Positions 27,074 to 38,176 are shown, counted from the stretch's first letter. The stretch is DNA of 64,000 nucleotides from Rhizobium sp. 16-488-2b (GCF_017741815.1 NZ_JAGHMF010000012.1:62001-126000), one strand, 5' to 3'. Notes: generated from the sequence alone by a model not told the origin. Numbers and translations are program-made.

Positions 27074-28156
27074 ATGACTATCTCGCGTTGCTTAGGTCTT
27101 CTGCCGCTGCTGCTTGTCGCAGCCGGGGAATGCCATGCAGCCGGCGTGACGATTGGCGTCGTCGCTCCGCAGACGGGTAGTTTCGCCTCGCTGGGCGCTG
27201 AGATCGTTGCCGGCGCCGAGGCGAAGATCCGCCAGGATGGCGACACCATCGTCACCGTCAACGAACCCTGCGAGGACAATAGCGGCGGCGCCGTCGCCGA
27301 TGCGCTGATCGCAGCCAAGGTCCAGGTCGCCATCGGCTTCCTCTGCAGCCAGACGCTGGACGGCGCGCTGCCCAAGCTGAAGGACGCCAACATCCCGGCT
27401 ATCACCGTGTCGGTGCGCTCGCGCATTCTCATGGAGGACGCGCTGAAGAACGGCTGGCCGCTCTTTCGTCTTGCGCCCGCCGATGGCGCCGAGGCCGCGA
27501 AGATCATCGAGGTCATCCTGCGCGACTGGGCGTCGAGCCCAATCGCCTTGGTCGAAGACGGCACGATCCACGGTCGCGAACTCACCGAGGCGGTGCGTAA
27601 CGCGCTGGAGCAGAACGGCCTGAAGCCTATTTTCACCGATACATACCGCCCGGGCCAGGAGCAGCAGATCGCACTCGTTCGCCGGCTCAAGAGAGCGGGC
27701 GCGACCAAGGTCTTCATCGGCGGCGACCGCAGCGACGTCTCCATCATCGCCCGCGACGCCAAGGCCGAAAAGATCGCGCTCGACCTGATGGGCGGTGACG
27801 GAATGCGCGCGGCCGATCAGCCGCTGCCGCTCGCCGATGGCGTGCTGGCCGTCACGCTGCCCGATTATACCGCCCGCGCCGATGCGTCGCCCGCAGGTGT
27901 CGCGCTACGCGCTGCAGGCATCGAGCCGGAAGGCTATGTCCTGCCGGCCTATGCCGCGGTCGAGATCGCCATCAAGGCGGTGCAGGCGGCGGCAGGCGAT
28001 GAGCGGCCGGTCGCCCAGCATCTCGGCGGCATGCCCTTCGACACCGTGCTCGGCCAGATCACCTTCGACGCCGGCCACGAGCTGTCGCAAAACCCTTATC
28101 AGCTGATGCAATGGCGCTCCGGGGCATTCGTCCCCTTCGGCGCGCCGGCGCAATAA
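27074..28156 (+). CDS. Branched-chain amino acid ABC transporter substrate-binding protein-like
   Basis: A 360-residue periplasmic binding protein (LivJ/Leu-Ile-Val fold). A signal peptide (MTISRCLGLLPLLLVAAGEC then HA) precedes VTIGVVAPQTGSFASLGAEI, the family's first strand. VAIGFLCSQTLDGALP, SPIALVEDGTIHGREL and TKVFIGGDRSDVS follow. No permease or ATPase genes are adjacent, so it is an orphan receptor for a transporter elsewhere. Start ATG 27074 fits the signal peptide. Confidence 0.88.
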   Translation: MTISRCLGLLPLLLVAAGECHAAGVTIGVVAPQTGSFASLGAEIVAGAEAKIRQDGDTIVTVNEPCEDNSGGAVADALIAAKVQVAIGFLCSQTLDGALPKLKDANIPAITVSVRSRILMEDALKNGWPLFRLAPADGAEAAKIIEVILRDWASSPIALVEDGTIHGRELTEAVRNALEQNGLKPIFTDTYRPGQEQQIALVRRLKRAGATKVFIGGDRSDVSIIARDAKAEKIALDLMGGDGMRAADQPLPLADGVLAVTLPDYTARADASPAGVALRAAGIEPEGYVLPAYAAVEIAIKAVQAAAGDERPVAQHLGGMPFDTVLGQITFDAGHELSQNPYQLMQWRSGAFVPFGAPAQ

Positions 28157-28195
28157 CGCCTGCTTGATCCCAGGCGACTTCAACGGAGAGAGACA

Positions 28196-28873
28196 ATGAC
28201 CCAGCCCATCCGCATCGCGCCATCCGTTCTGGCCGCCGACTTCGCCAAGCTTGGCCAGGAGGTGCGCGACGTGACCGCGGCCGGCGCCGACTGGATCCAC
28301 CTCGACGTCATGGACGGTCACTTCGTTCCCAACATCTCCTTCGGCCCCGATGTCATCAAGTCGCTGCGCTCCTACACCGACGCCACCTTCGACTGCCACC
28401 TGATGATCGCGCCCGTCGACGACTATCTCGAAGCCTTCGCCAAGGCCGGCTGCGACCGGATCACCATCCATGCCGAGGCCGGCCCGCACCTGCACCGCTC
28501 GCTGCAAACCGTGCGCAATCTCGGCAAGAAGGTCGGCGTCACCCTCAATCCGGCAACGCCGCTCTCCGTCTTCGAGAACGTGCTGGATGATATCGACCTG
28601 ATCCTCATCATGTCGGTCAATCCCGGTTTCGGCGGCCAGAAGTTCATTCCCGCCATGGCCGACAAGATCGCCGCCGCCAAGTCACTGATCGGTGACCGTC
28701 CAATCGATCTTCAGGTCGACGGTGGCGTGACGATCGAAACCGCGCCTGTGATCGGCAAGGCGGGCGCCAACGTGCTTGTCGCCGGCTCCGCCATCTTCAA
28801 GGGCGGCTCCGTCGAGGCCTACAAGCAGGCGATTTCGGCACTCCGGACCGCGGCTGAAGGGCAATCCAAGTAA
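28196..28873 (+). CDS. rpe: Ribulose-phosphate 3-epimerase
   Basis: A 225-residue TIM-barrel epimerase interconverting ribulose 5-phosphate and xylulose 5-phosphate in the pentose phosphate pathway. [47 protein letters not shown] and DLQVDGGV contain the catalytic aspartates, histidines and metal ligands. ATG 28196 has GGAGAG upstream. The stop codon lies within a 15-bp tandem duplication (28866-28895). Confidence 0.97.
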   Translation: MTQPIRIAPSVLAADFAKLGQEVRDVTAAGADWIHLDVMDGHFVPNISFGPDVIKSLRSYTDATFDCHLMIAPVDDYLEAFAKAGCDRITIHAEAGPHLHRSLQTVRNLGKKVGVTLNPATPLSVFENVLDDIDLILIMSVNPGFGGQKFIPAMADKIAAAKSLIGDRPIDLQVDGGVTIETAPVIGKAGANVLVAGSAIFKGGSVEAYKQAISALRTAAEGQSK

Positions 28874-28895
28874 GATCGGGCCAAGTAAGATCGGG
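28866..28895. repeat. 15-bp tandem duplication over the rpe stop codon
   Basis: CCAAGTAAGATCGGG occurs twice in direct succession. The first copy contains the rpe stop TAA (28871-28873). The duplication leaves the reading frame end unchanged but pushes the next gene 15 bp away. Confidence 0.8.
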
Positions 28896-28910
28896 AGCGG
28901 CGCGTCGCTG

Positions 28911-29399
28911 ATGGGAGACCGGCTACGGGCTGCGTACCCGCCCTACTCCGCCGTGCTCATCGGCGCGCCGCTCTGGGCTCTCCAGATGCTGGCTGCGGCA
29001 ATGAGCACGCTCTATCTGCGCAACGGCCTGGAGACCAGCCACCTCGGCGATCTCGCCATCCTCTATTTCGCGGGCGGCCTGCTTGCCTGGCCCTTTGCGC
29101 TGATGCTGGGTCGCTTCTTCGCGCACGGTCGCCGGATCGAAACGCGCTTCGCCGCCTTCTTCGTGGCGCTTGCGGCCTGCACCATCCTGATGACGGCGTT
29201 TCTCTTCGCCATGGACTACCGGGTTTTCTACTCGCGCTGGCATGCACCGGGAGGATCTGTGATCTGGTTTTTCCAGCTCATCTTCACCGGCGCGAGCTCC
29301 GTCTACCAGTTCATGGTGCTCGGTTTGCGGCTCTTCGTCCCCCTCGGGCTCGCCTGCCTGCTGGCAACGAGTTTCGCGCTCGCGAAACGCATGCGTTGA
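28911..29399 (+). CDS. Hypothetical four-helix membrane protein
   Basis: A 162-residue protein with four hydrophobic segments: VLIGAPLWALQMLAAAMSTL, LAILYFAGGLLAWPFALML, FFVALAACTILMTAFLFAM and a C-terminal pair around FQLIFTGASSVYQFMVLGLR / LGLACLLATSFALA. I do not recognise a family. It follows rpe by 37 bases and is probably cotranscribed. ATG 28911 is the most likely start, with a weak GGAG 14 bases upstream. Confidence 0.7.
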   Translation: MGDRLRAAYPPYSAVLIGAPLWALQMLAAAMSTLYLRNGLETSHLGDLAILYFAGGLLAWPFALMLGRFFAHGRRIETRFAAFFVALAACTILMTAFLFAMDYRVFYSRWHAPGGSVIWFFQLIFTGASSVYQFMVLGLRLFVPLGLACLLATSFALAKRMR

Positions 29400-29481
29400 G
29401 ATTGCCGCGCGTCTTTGCTACACGGGCGCCAATATTCCCCTTTAGAACGCCAACATTCCTTACGAACGAAAGCAGGAAGCC

Positions 29482-30789
<1,308 letters not shown>

Positions 30790-30798
30790 TCGACCTGA

Positions 30799-31292
30799 TC
30801 AACTCTTCTGCGGCGCCTTTCGGGGCGCCGTTTTTCGTTTGTCCTTCTGCGAACGCGCGGCATCGATCTTCTTGCGCATAGCGGTTGCCGTCTTCGTGGA
30901 TTTCGGCGCGGCATCGGCCGCCGCCTGCTTCTCCGCCTGCCCGCCCTTCGCAGCCTTGGCCACCAGCCGATCGAGATGTTTCAGGTCGTCCTCGTCGAGG
31001 TTCTCGATGCCGATGAACCGGTTCTCCGCATGGCTGGTCAGTATCAACTCGTCGAGCTTCGCCTGGATGGCCCGCGTATCGCGCGTCTGGGCGTTCTGCA
31101 GCACGAACACCATGAGGAACGTGATGATCGTGGTGCCGGTGTTGATCACCAGCTGCCACGTCTCCGAATAATCGAAGAACGGCCCCGTCACGGCCCAGAG
31201 GATCACCAGGATCAATGCAAGGTCACGGGCTTGCCGGCCCATTCCGACGTCTTCGCCGAAAAGCGCATGAAGATATGCTGCGTGTCTGCCAT
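30799..31292 (-). pseudogene. Low-affinity iron permease family gene with a one-base frameshift
   Basis: The body [60 protein letters not shown] matches the low-affinity iron permease family (PF04120). The family's N-terminus is in another frame: from ATG 31292, behind GGGAGG, one reads [20 protein letters not shown] then KPVTLH and a TGA at 31212-31214. Adding one A at 31219-31220 (plus strand) joins the two frames as KPVTFALILVIL, in line with the family. So the gene is either recently inactivated or has an assembly error. A long charged tail rich in Lys/Ala ends the protein. Confidence 0.8.
30811..30835 (+). terminator. Terminator downstream of purB
   Basis: GGCGCC-tttcg-GGCGCC-type stem followed by TTTTTCG, 22 bases after the purB stop. 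It overlaps the antisense 3' end of the convergent permease gene. Confidence 0.75.
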
Positions 31293-31366
31293 GTTTGCCT
31301 CCCTCAAAGCTTGCACCAGTCAAACTCCGCGGGAGGCATTGGGTTCCTGAGTGAACCAGATGGCGA

Positions 31367-32170
31367 TCAAACGATCGGCGGCGCCACCAGCTTGCGATAG
31401 AGGTGCCAGGTCGAATGGCCGAGGATCGGCATCACCAGCGCCAGCCCGACGAAGAGCGGGATGGTGGCGACGGCAAGCGACACGGCAACGATCAGCCCCC
31501 AGCACAGGACTGGAACCGGATTGGCGAACGTCGCCCGCAGCGACGTCTCCATGGCGGCCACGAGGCCGATGTCGCGGTCGAGCAGGATCGGGAAGGTGAC
31601 GACGGTCGTCGCCAGCACGATCAGCGCAAAGCCGAAACCGATCAGGTTGCCCCAGATGATCAGCTGCATGCCTTCCGTTGTGCCGAAAATCTCTGAGAAG
31701 AAGGCTGACATCGATCGCGGAAACACGTCGCTCAACACATTGAGATAAAGCGTCTGCGCAGCCACCAGCCAGACGACGAAGAAGGCAAACAGCATCAGCC
31801 CGCCGGTGACGATTGACGGAAAGGCCGGCGACCGCGTCACTTCCATCGCGTGCCGCCAGGAACTGTCCATCCCAGCCTCCCGCCGCCTGCTGATCTCATA
31901 GAGGCCAATCGCCGCCAGAGGCCCGATCAGCGCAAAGCCCGCGATCAGCGGAAAGATCATCGGCAGCAGGTTGGCGCTCGACGTGGCGACCGCGAGAAAA
32001 ATGCCCGCGATCGGATACATCAGACACAGAAACACGTAATGCGATGGTTTTTCCCTGAAATCCATCATCCCCAGCCGGATGGCGTCGAAGACGTCGGCAA
32101 GGCCAATTTTGTTGATGACCGGGCGCGAATAGACATCGTCCGCGCCGGACATGACGTGAAATGCCGTCAT
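31367..32170 (-). CDS. DUF2189 membrane protein
   Basis: A 267-residue integral membrane protein of the DUF2189 family with about six helices. The conserved N-terminal part is [20 protein letters not shown], followed by [30 protein letters not shown] and, at the end, [17 protein letters not shown]. Function unknown. ATG 32170 has GAGGAG 8 bases upstream. It is divergent from the RBBP9-like hydrolase. Confidence 0.88.
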   Translation of the reverse strand: MTAFHVMSGADDVYSRPVINKIGLADVFDAIRLGMMDFREKPSHYVFLCLMYPIAGIFLAVATSSANLLPMIFPLIAGFALIGPLAAIGLYEISRRREAGMDSSWRHAMEVTRSPAFPSIVTGGLMLFAFFVVWLVAAQTLYLNVLSDVFPRSMSAFFSEIFGTTEGMQLIIWGNLIGFGFALIVLATTVVTFPILLDRDIGLVAAMETSLRATFANPVPVLCWGLIVAVSLAVATIPLFVGLALVMPILGHSTWHLYRKLVAPPIV

Positions 32171-32324
32171 GGCTTTCTCCTCTTCAGCCATTGAGGCCAG
32201 CGGCGAGAGCATCGGCGGTGCCGACATCGAACGCGACCGGCAATGCGCTAACATAACAAAAATTGGCCGAGCTGTCCTGCTTTCCCTTGACTTTATCGCC
32301 CCGCCTTCTCACATCGGCGGCACC

Positions 32325-32879
32325 ATGAAAGCTTCAGACGCCGAAATCCTCATCATCCCCGGTTACACCAACTCCGGCCCCGACCACTGGCAGAGCCGCT
32401 GGGAGGCGAAACTCAGCACCGCGCGCCGCGTCGAGCAGACGGAGTGGTCCAAGCCCGTGCGCGAGGACTGGGCAGCGCGGATTGCCGAGGAAGTCAATAA
32501 GTCGACCCGCCCGGTGGTGCTTGTCGCCCACTCGCTTGGCGTGCCGTCGCTTCTGCATGCGATCCCGCAGTTCGAGAAGCCTGTTGCCGGCGCCTTCCTG
32601 GTCGCGCCACCCGATGTCACCAACCCCGATATCCGCCCGAAGCACCTGATGACCTTCGGCCCCTACCCACGCGAGCCGTTGCCGTTTCCGAGCGTCACGG
32701 TCGCCAGCCGCAACGATCCCTTCGGCACCTACGAGCATGCCGACGAGATCGCCGCAAGCTGGGGCTCATTGCTGGTCGATGCGGGAGAGTCCGGCCACAT
32801 CAACGCCGATTCCGGTCACGGCCCGTGGCCCGAGGGCACGATGGTCTTCGCGCAGTTCCTCAGTCGTCTCAAGGGCTAG
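32325..32879 (+). CDS. RBBP9/YdeN family alpha/beta hydrolase
   Basis: A 184-residue serine hydrolase of the RBBP9/YdeN family. ILIIPGYTNSGPDHWQSRWE, the nucleophile elbow VAHSLGVPS, SRNDPFGTYEHA (Asp) and GESGHINADSGHGPWPEG (His) provide the triad. Activity is likely esterase-like; the substrate is unknown. ATG 32325 is the first in-frame start matching the family N-terminus. Confidence 0.9.
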   Translation: MKASDAEILIIPGYTNSGPDHWQSRWEAKLSTARRVEQTEWSKPVREDWAARIAEEVNKSTRPVVLVAHSLGVPSLLHAIPQFEKPVAGAFLVAPPDVTNPDIRPKHLMTFGPYPREPLPFPSVTVASRNDPFGTYEHADEIAASWGSLLVDAGESGHINADSGHGPWPEGTMVFAQFLSRLKG

Positions 32880-32909
32880 GCCGCGCTCGCATTCCCACGC
32901 GGACAGAAC

Positions 32910-32999
32910 TCAGTCGCCCTCGCCGCGCACGAAAAACACGCTCGCGAACGCGGCGAGCACGACGCATTGCATGATGAACATTGGCCAATCCTGAGCCAT
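32910..32999 (-). CDS. Predicted 29-residue membrane peptide
   Basis: A very short frame with a strong ribosome site: GGAGG ends 7 bases before the ATG at 32999. The product begins MAQDWPMFIMQCVVLAAFAS and continues VFFVRGEGD, giving one membrane-spanning stretch with a short acidic C-terminus. Hydrophobic single-span peptides of this size are often real but unannotated. It is convergent with the RBBP9-like gene. No function can be proposed. Confidence 0.5.
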   Translation of the reverse strand: MAQDWPMFIMQCVVLAAFASVFFVRGEGD

Positions 33000-33206
33000 G
33001 GCTTTTCCTCCATACCCATCATATAGGGCGGAAAACACCGAGCAGGTATTTTGCGGCCGTTGTGACATCGTTGCAAATGACATCGCCGCGATTAGTGGCT
33101 GACCGAGAGCACGACTTTGGGAGCACTGGACAGCGCGATAAGTTTGCTCCGATATTAAGCTCGGCTTAATTTAATATAAGCAAATTGACACACGCCAGAC
33201 GAGCGA

Positions 33207-35501
33207 GTGCGAGCATTGACGAAGAAGAGGCCTGATCAACCGATTGGTTCAAGCAAAAGCGGTGACAGCATCGCTTCAGCGAATGCTTCCGAACGCGAGA
33301 CCGACGCGCTCGTCGAGCGCGAGAGCCGCTGGAACTACGCCCTAGTCGGCTCGGATCTCGGCGTATGGGATCACAACCTCAAGCTTGGAACACGCTATTA
33401 TTCCGAGACATGGAAGACCATGCGTGGCATGGCGCCCGACGAAGAGGCGGATGGCGACTACGACGTCTGGATCGCGCTGATCCATCCCGACGACCGCGCC
33501 TTCGTCATCGAGGCGATCGACCGGCAGAATGCCGGTGACCCCAACTTCCGTGTTTTCGAATATCGCGAACGCCACCGGGACGGCCATTGGATCTGGATCG
33601 AATGCCGCGGCGCCTGCGTCGAGTGGGATGAAAACGGCGCCCCTGCCCGCCTCGTCGGCACGGACACCGACATCACCGCCCGCAAGGAAGCGGAAGAGCG
33701 GCTGGCGCACATGTCGCGGCGGCTTGATCTTGCGCTCGACATTTCAGGGATCGGCGTGTTCGAATCCGATCTCGATGCCGGCACCGTCGAATGGGACGCG
33801 CGCCTGTTGTGGATCTACGGCATCACGAACCCGACACGCGCCTCGCAGGGCGACGTCTGGACCGAAACGCTGCATCCCGACGACCGCGAGCGAGTGCAGG
33901 CGACGGTGGCGGAGAACATCGAGCGCCAATCGGGCTTCCAGCACGAATTCAGGATCATCCGCGGCGACGGCGCAGAGCGCGTCATCCGCGCCAAGGCCGC
34001 CTTCTTCATCGACGGCAACGGCCATCGCAAGCTGATCGGCGCGAATTGGGACGTGACCGAGGAAGTGGCGCTCAACGCCGAGCTCCAGCGCGCCAAGGAC
34101 CTCGCCGAGGCCCACAACCGCGAACTCGAGGCGGCAAAGGAAAGCATCGAGCATCTCGCCCTCCATGACTTTTTGACCGGGCTGCCGAACCGCCGCTACC
34201 TCGACCGCAAGCTCGAAGAATATTCGACTAAAGCAAGCACTACCGACGATACGCTCGCGGTGCTGCATATCGACCTCGATCGCTTCAAGCAGATCAACGA
34301 CACGCTCGGCCACCGCGCCGGCGACGCCATGCTGAAGCACGCAGCATCTGTGCTGACCGAAACCGTTCGCCCGGGCGACTTCGTGGCCCGCATCGGCGGC
34401 GACGAATTCGTGGTGCTCTGCGCGCTCGATGTGACGCCGAAGAAGATATCCAACATGGCCGAGCGCATCGTGCGCGAGCTCAGCCGTCCGATCCGCTACG
34501 AGCATCACGAATGCCGCTTCGGCGCCAGCGTCGGCATCGCCACCGACAGCGGCCCGATGCTTGATGGCAAGCAACTCCTGCTCAACGCCGACATCGCGCT
34601 CTACCGCGCCAAGAGCGGCGGCCGGAACCGGCACGAATTCTTCTCCAAGGACGCTCGCCGCCAGGTGATCGCCAGCAAGCGATTGGCCGACGACATCCTG
34701 ATCGGCCTCGAGCGGCGCGAATTCGTGCCCTTCTACCAGCCGCAGTTCGATGCCCGCACGCTTGATGTCACAGGCGTCGAAACGCTCGCCCGCTGGCAAC
34801 ATCGCGAACACGGCCTGCTCGCCCCAGATCGCTTCCTCGACATCGCCGAGGACATCAACGTAGTGGCGACCATCGACGGCGTCATTCTTGAGCAAGCGCT
34901 TGTCGATCGCGCCGCCTGGGAGAGCGAAGGCATCGTCATTCCGAAGATCGCGGTCAATGTCTCCTCCCGGAGACTTGACGACCCGGCGCTCGGCAAGAAG
35001 CTGCGGGCACTGAAGATCGCGCCTGGAACCATCGCTTTCGAGCTTCTGGAATCCATTTCGCTCGATGATTGCGACGATGCCGTCATCGCCAATCTCCGTC
35101 AGTTCCGCCGCCTCGGCATCGACATCGAGATCGACGACTTCGGCACCGGCCACGCCTCGATCGTCAGCCTGCTCAGGCTGAGCCCGAAGACGCTGAAGAT
35201 CGACCGCGAGCTGATCCGCATGCTGCCGACCTCGTCGGAACAGCGCAAGCTCGTCCGCTCGATTATCGAGATCGGCCGCTCCCTGAGCATCCTGGTAACC
35301 GCCGAAGGCGTCGAGACCATGGAGCACGCGCGGATCCTGGGCGACCTCGGCTGCGACGTGCTGCAGGGCTATGCGCTGGCCCGCCCCATGCCGGCAATGC
35401 AGATCCCCTCCTTCGTGCGCGCCGCGAGCTGGCGCCAGGCGGCCGCAGCCGCAAATACGCCGGCGCCCCGCAAGCCGAGCAAGGCGACTGCCTCCAAATA
35501 A
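33207..35501 (+). CDS. PAS-PAS-GGDEF-EAL cyclic-di-GMP protein
   Basis: A 764-residue cytosolic protein. Two PAS/PAC sensory domains (about 45-165 and 170-290) precede a diguanylate cyclase domain with intact GGDEF near residue 396 and an inhibitory site RPGD five residues before it, then an EAL phosphodiesterase domain. The EAL motif is ETLARW near residue 524, so the glutamate is kept but the alanine is threonine; NVSSRR, ELLES, DDFGTG and AEGVET are intact. Both activities are possible. Start GTG 33207 is uncertain. There are no membrane segments, so the signal is probably intracellular. Confidence 0.94.
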   Translation: MRALTKKRPDQPIGSSKSGDSIASANASERETDALVERESRWNYALVGSDLGVWDHNLKLGTRYYSETWKTMRGMAPDEEADGDYDVWIALIHPDDRAFVIEAIDRQNAGDPNFRVFEYRERHRDGHWIWIECRGACVEWDENGAPARLVGTDTDITARKEAEERLAHMSRRLDLALDISGIGVFESDLDAGTVEWDARLLWIYGITNPTRASQGDVWTETLHPDDRERVQATVAENIERQSGFQHEFRIIRGDGAERVIRAKAAFFIDGNGHRKLIGANWDVTEEVALNAELQRAKDLAEAHNRELEAAKESIEHLALHDFLTGLPNRRYLDRKLEEYSTKASTTDDTLAVLHIDLDRFKQINDTLGHRAGDAMLKHAASVLTETVRPGDFVARIGGDEFVVLCALDVTPKKISNMAERIVRELSRPIRYEHHECRFGASVGIATDSGPMLDGKQLLLNADIALYRAKSGGRNRHEFFSKDARRQVIASKRLADDILIGLERREFVPFYQPQFDARTLDVTGVETLARWQHREHGLLAPDRFLDIAEDINVVATIDGVILEQALVDRAAWESEGIVIPKIAVNVSSRRLDDPALGKKLRALKIAPGTIAFELLESISLDDCDDAVIANLRQFRRLGIDIEIDDFGTGHASIVSLLRLSPKTLKIDRELIRMLPTSSEQRKLVRSIIEIGRSLSILVTAEGVETMEHARILGDLGCDVLQGYALARPMPAMQIPSFVRAASWRQAAAAANTPAPRKPSKATASK

Positions 35502-35730
35502 AACACTGCACAACCCCGGCATAAACCTGAGGTCGTTTTGTTAAGCCGGGAAACGGGGTAGAATGCATTTCTTAGACATTCGATTCTCGCATCGGTGCTC
35601 CGGAAGACCGGAATCCGGGGAAGGAGTGACAGGCGGATTGTGAAACCCTCGCTTTTCCTTTATGGGGACGCCACGAGATCGATCCACTCGCGCTAATCCC
35701 AAGAGCGCCAACGACAAGAGAACAATCGCA

Positions 35731-36495
35731 ATGAACCGTCGCCGCCGTATTTACGAGGGCAAGGCCAAGATTCTGTATGAGGGACCCGAGCCAGGCACGC
35801 TGATCCAGTTCTTCAAGGACGACGCCACCGCCTTCAACAAGAAGAAGCACGAAGTCATCGATGGCAAGGGCGTTCTGAACAACCGCATCTGCGAGTTCAT
35901 CTTCAACCATCTGAACAAGATCGGCATTCCCACGCACTTCATCCGCCGCCTCAACATGCGCGAGCAGTTGATCCGCGAAGTCGAGATGATCCCGCTTGAG
36001 ATCGTCGTGCGCAATGTCGCCGCCGGCTCGCTGGCCAAGCGCCTGGGCATCGAGGAAGGCACTGTGCTGCCGCGCTCGATCATCGAGTTCTACTACAAGT
36101 CCGACGCACTCGAAGACCCGATGGTCTCCGAAGAGCACATCACCGCATTCGGCTGGGCCAACCCCGCCGAACTGGACGACATCATGGCGCTGGCGATCCG
36201 CGTCAACGACTTCATGACCGGCCTGTTTTTGGGCGTCGGCATCCAGCTCGTCGACTTCAAGATCGAATGCGGCCGCCTCTATGAGGGCGACATGATGCGC
36301 ATCATCCTCGCCGACGAAATTTCGCCCGACAGCTGCCGTCTCTGGGACATCGACACCCAGGAAAAGATGGACAAGGACCGCTTCCGTCGCGACATGGGTG
36401 GCCTTCTCGAAGCCTATTCGGAAGTGGCGCGCCGCCTCGGCATCATCAACGAGAACGAGCCTGTGCGCGGCACCGGTCCGGTTCTCGTCAAGTAA
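35731..36495 (+). CDS. purC: SAICAR synthetase
   Basis: A 254-residue phosphoribosylaminoimidazole-succinocarboxamide synthase, joining aspartate to [55 protein letters not shown] and [15 protein letters not shown] are standard motifs. The ATG at 35731 matches the usual N-terminus. It is the first gene of purC-purS-(small gene)-purQ. Confidence 0.97.
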   Translation: MNRRRRIYEGKAKILYEGPEPGTLIQFFKDDATAFNKKKHEVIDGKGVLNNRICEFIFNHLNKIGIPTHFIRRLNMREQLIREVEMIPLEIVVRNVAAGSLAKRLGIEEGTVLPRSIIEFYYKSDALEDPMVSEEHITAFGWANPAELDDIMALAIRVNDFMTGLFLGVGIQLVDFKIECGRLYEGDMMRIILADEISPDSCRLWDIDTQEKMDKDRFRRDMGGLLEAYSEVARRLGIINENEPVRGTGPVLVK

Positions 36496-36541
36496 CACAA
36501 CGGCTAAGCAAGACATTCGCTAAAAAGGCAGGGAAGACAAA

Positions 36542-36784
36542 GTGATCAAGGCTCGTGTAACCGTCACGCTGAAAAACGGCGTTCTCGATCCGCAGGGCAA
36601 GGCCATCGAAGGCGCGCTTGGCGCGCTGGGCTTCGACGGCGTCGGCCATGTTCGCCAGGGCAAGGTATTCGACGTCGAAGTCGAAGGCACCGACAAGGCC
36701 AAGGCCGAAGGCGACATCAAGGCCATGTGCGAAAAACTCCTCGCCAACACCGTTATCGAGAACTATACTATTTCTCTCGACTAA
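36542..36784 (+). CDS. purS: PurS subunit of FGAM synthetase
   Basis: An 80-residue small subunit that bridges PurL and PurQ in the three-part FGAM synthetase. KARVTVTLKNGVLDPQGKAI, HVRQGKVFDVEVEG and ENYTISL are typical. Start is GTG 36542, 46 bases after purC. Confidence 0.95.
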   Translation: MIKARVTVTLKNGVLDPQGKAIEGALGALGFDGVGHVRQGKVFDVEVEGTDKAKAEGDIKAMCEKLLANTVIENYTISLD

Positions 36785-36803
36785 CGGTTGCGGAGATTGT
36801 CCG

Positions 36804-37061
36804 ATGGCTGAAATCAGCAGTGAACTGGTGTATGAACTTTTGAAGCGCGTGCATGCAGATATCGCTGAGCTGAAATTCGGCCAGCGCGGACTAAAGGAAG
36901 AGATGAACGCGATGCGTGGAACGATGGTGTCCATGCATCACGACATCCACAACATCTACAGCGTGCTCGACCGTCACGACCAACGCCTCGAACGCATCGA
37001 AAACCGTCTCGAACTTCGAGAACTCGCAGAAGCACAAGCAAGGTTTGAACCACACCCATGA
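36804..37061 (+). CDS. Small coiled-coil protein between purS and purQ
   Basis: An 85-residue charged helical protein ([20 protein letters not shown], then [19 protein letters not shown]) with heptad-like leucines and isoleucines, predicted coiled coil. It starts 19 bases after purS and its stop overlaps the purQ start by four bases (ATGA), so it is read as part of the pur operon. Related short proteins accompany mobile or plasmid genes as well. I know no function; a structural role with the Pur complex is speculation. Confidence 0.75.
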   Translation: MAEISSELVYELLKRVHADIAELKFGQRGLKEEMNAMRGTMVSMHHDIHNIYSVLDRHDQRLERIENRLELRELAEAQARFEPHP

Positions 37062-37729
37062 AATCCGCCGTCGTTCAGCTTCCGGGCCTCAATCGCGATC
37101 GTGACATGATCGCCGCTCTCACCAAGATCTCCGGCCAGGCGCCGGTGACGATCTGGCAGACGGAGACCGATATCCCAGATGTCGATCTGATCGTCATCCC
37201 GGGCGGTTTCTCCTATGGCGACTATCTGCGCTGCGGCGCGATCGCCGCGCGCATGCCGGTCATGCAGGCGATCATCGAGAAGGCCAACAAGGGTGTGAAG
37301 GTTCTGGGCGTCTGCAACGGCTTCCAAATCTTGGTCGAATCCGGCCTGCTTCCGGGTGCTTTGATGCGCAATTCCTCGCTGAAGTTCGTCTGCCGCGAGA
37401 TCAAGCTCGAAGTGGCGAATGCCGAGACGGATTTCACCCGCGCCTATGCCAAGGGCCAGGTCATCCGCTGCCCGGTCGCCCATCACGACGGCAACTATTT
37501 CGCCGACGCCGAAACGCTGGCGAAGATCGAAGGCAACGGCCAGGTGGTCTTCCGCTACGCCGAGGGCACCAACCCGAACGGCTCGTTGAACGACATCGCA
37601 GCCGTCATGAACGAGGGCGGCAACGTGCTCGGCATGATGCCGCATCCGGAAAACCTGATCGAAGCAGCCCATGGCGGCTCCGACGGCCGGGCGTTGTTCG
37701 CTTCCGCGCTCGACGTAATCGCTGCTTAA
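37058..37729 (+). CDS. purQ: Glutamine amidotransferase subunit PurQ
   Basis: A 223-residue class I glutaminase delivering ammonia to PurL. The nucleophile cysteine is in [19 protein letters not shown], and the His-Glu pair is in [27 protein letters not shown] forms the oxyanion strand. Its start overlaps the small upstream gene. Confidence 0.97.
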   Translation: MKSAVVQLPGLNRDRDMIAALTKISGQAPVTIWQTETDIPDVDLIVIPGGFSYGDYLRCGAIAARMPVMQAIIEKANKGVKVLGVCNGFQILVESGLLPGALMRNSSLKFVCREIKLEVANAETDFTRAYAKGQVIRCPVAHHDGNYFADAETLAKIEGNGQVVFRYAEGTNPNGSLNDIAAVMNEGGNVLGMMPHPENLIEAAHGGSDGRALFASALDVIAA

Positions 37730-37777
37730 CCTTAAACGGATATGAGGCCATTCATCCGGTCCACTGGAGCAAGATCG

Positions 37778-38176
37778 ATGCGCCCTCACCTTCCCCTGAC
37801 ACATGTCCTCGCCATTGCCGCGACCGCGGCACTGGTTGCGTCTTGCCAATCCAAGACATCCGCGCCCTCCCAGGACCGCAGTGCGCTGTCGACCATGGAA
37901 CGCGTGGCGGTGGCGGCCAACAACTGCTGGTTCAAGTCGGGCGACGCGGCGTTTGCCGCCTACAAGCTGGCGCCGGAGCTCAATTCCTTCTCCGGCCGCC
38001 CACGCATTCTCGTCGTCCACAAGGGCAGCCCGGAAAGCCGGCCGCTGCTGGTCGTCCAGGCAGAAGGCAACCCTTCCAAGCTCGACGCCTTCGGCCCGAT
38101 GATGGATAGCCCGGCACGCCCGCGCATTGCTGGCGACGTCACGCGCTGGGCCGGTGGCAACAAGAGCTGCAGCTAA
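37778..38176 (+). CDS. Hypothetical lipoprotein
   Basis: A 132-residue protein with a lipoprotein signal: LTHVLAIAATAALVASC is followed by QSKTS, so the lipobox is VASC and cysteine is residue 23 or so. The mature part has ANNCWFKSGDAAFAAYKLAP and ends GGNKSCS; the two further cysteines could form a disulfide. Family unknown to me; likely outer-membrane or periplasmic. The ATG at 37778 has GGAG 8 bases upstream, another ATG lies at 37742. Confidence 0.75.
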   Translation: MRPHLPLTHVLAIAATAALVASCQSKTSAPSQDRSALSTMERVAVAANNCWFKSGDAAFAAYKLAPELNSFSGRPRILVVHKGSPESRPLLVVQAEGNPSKLDAFGPMMDSPARPRIAGDVTRWAGGNKSCS

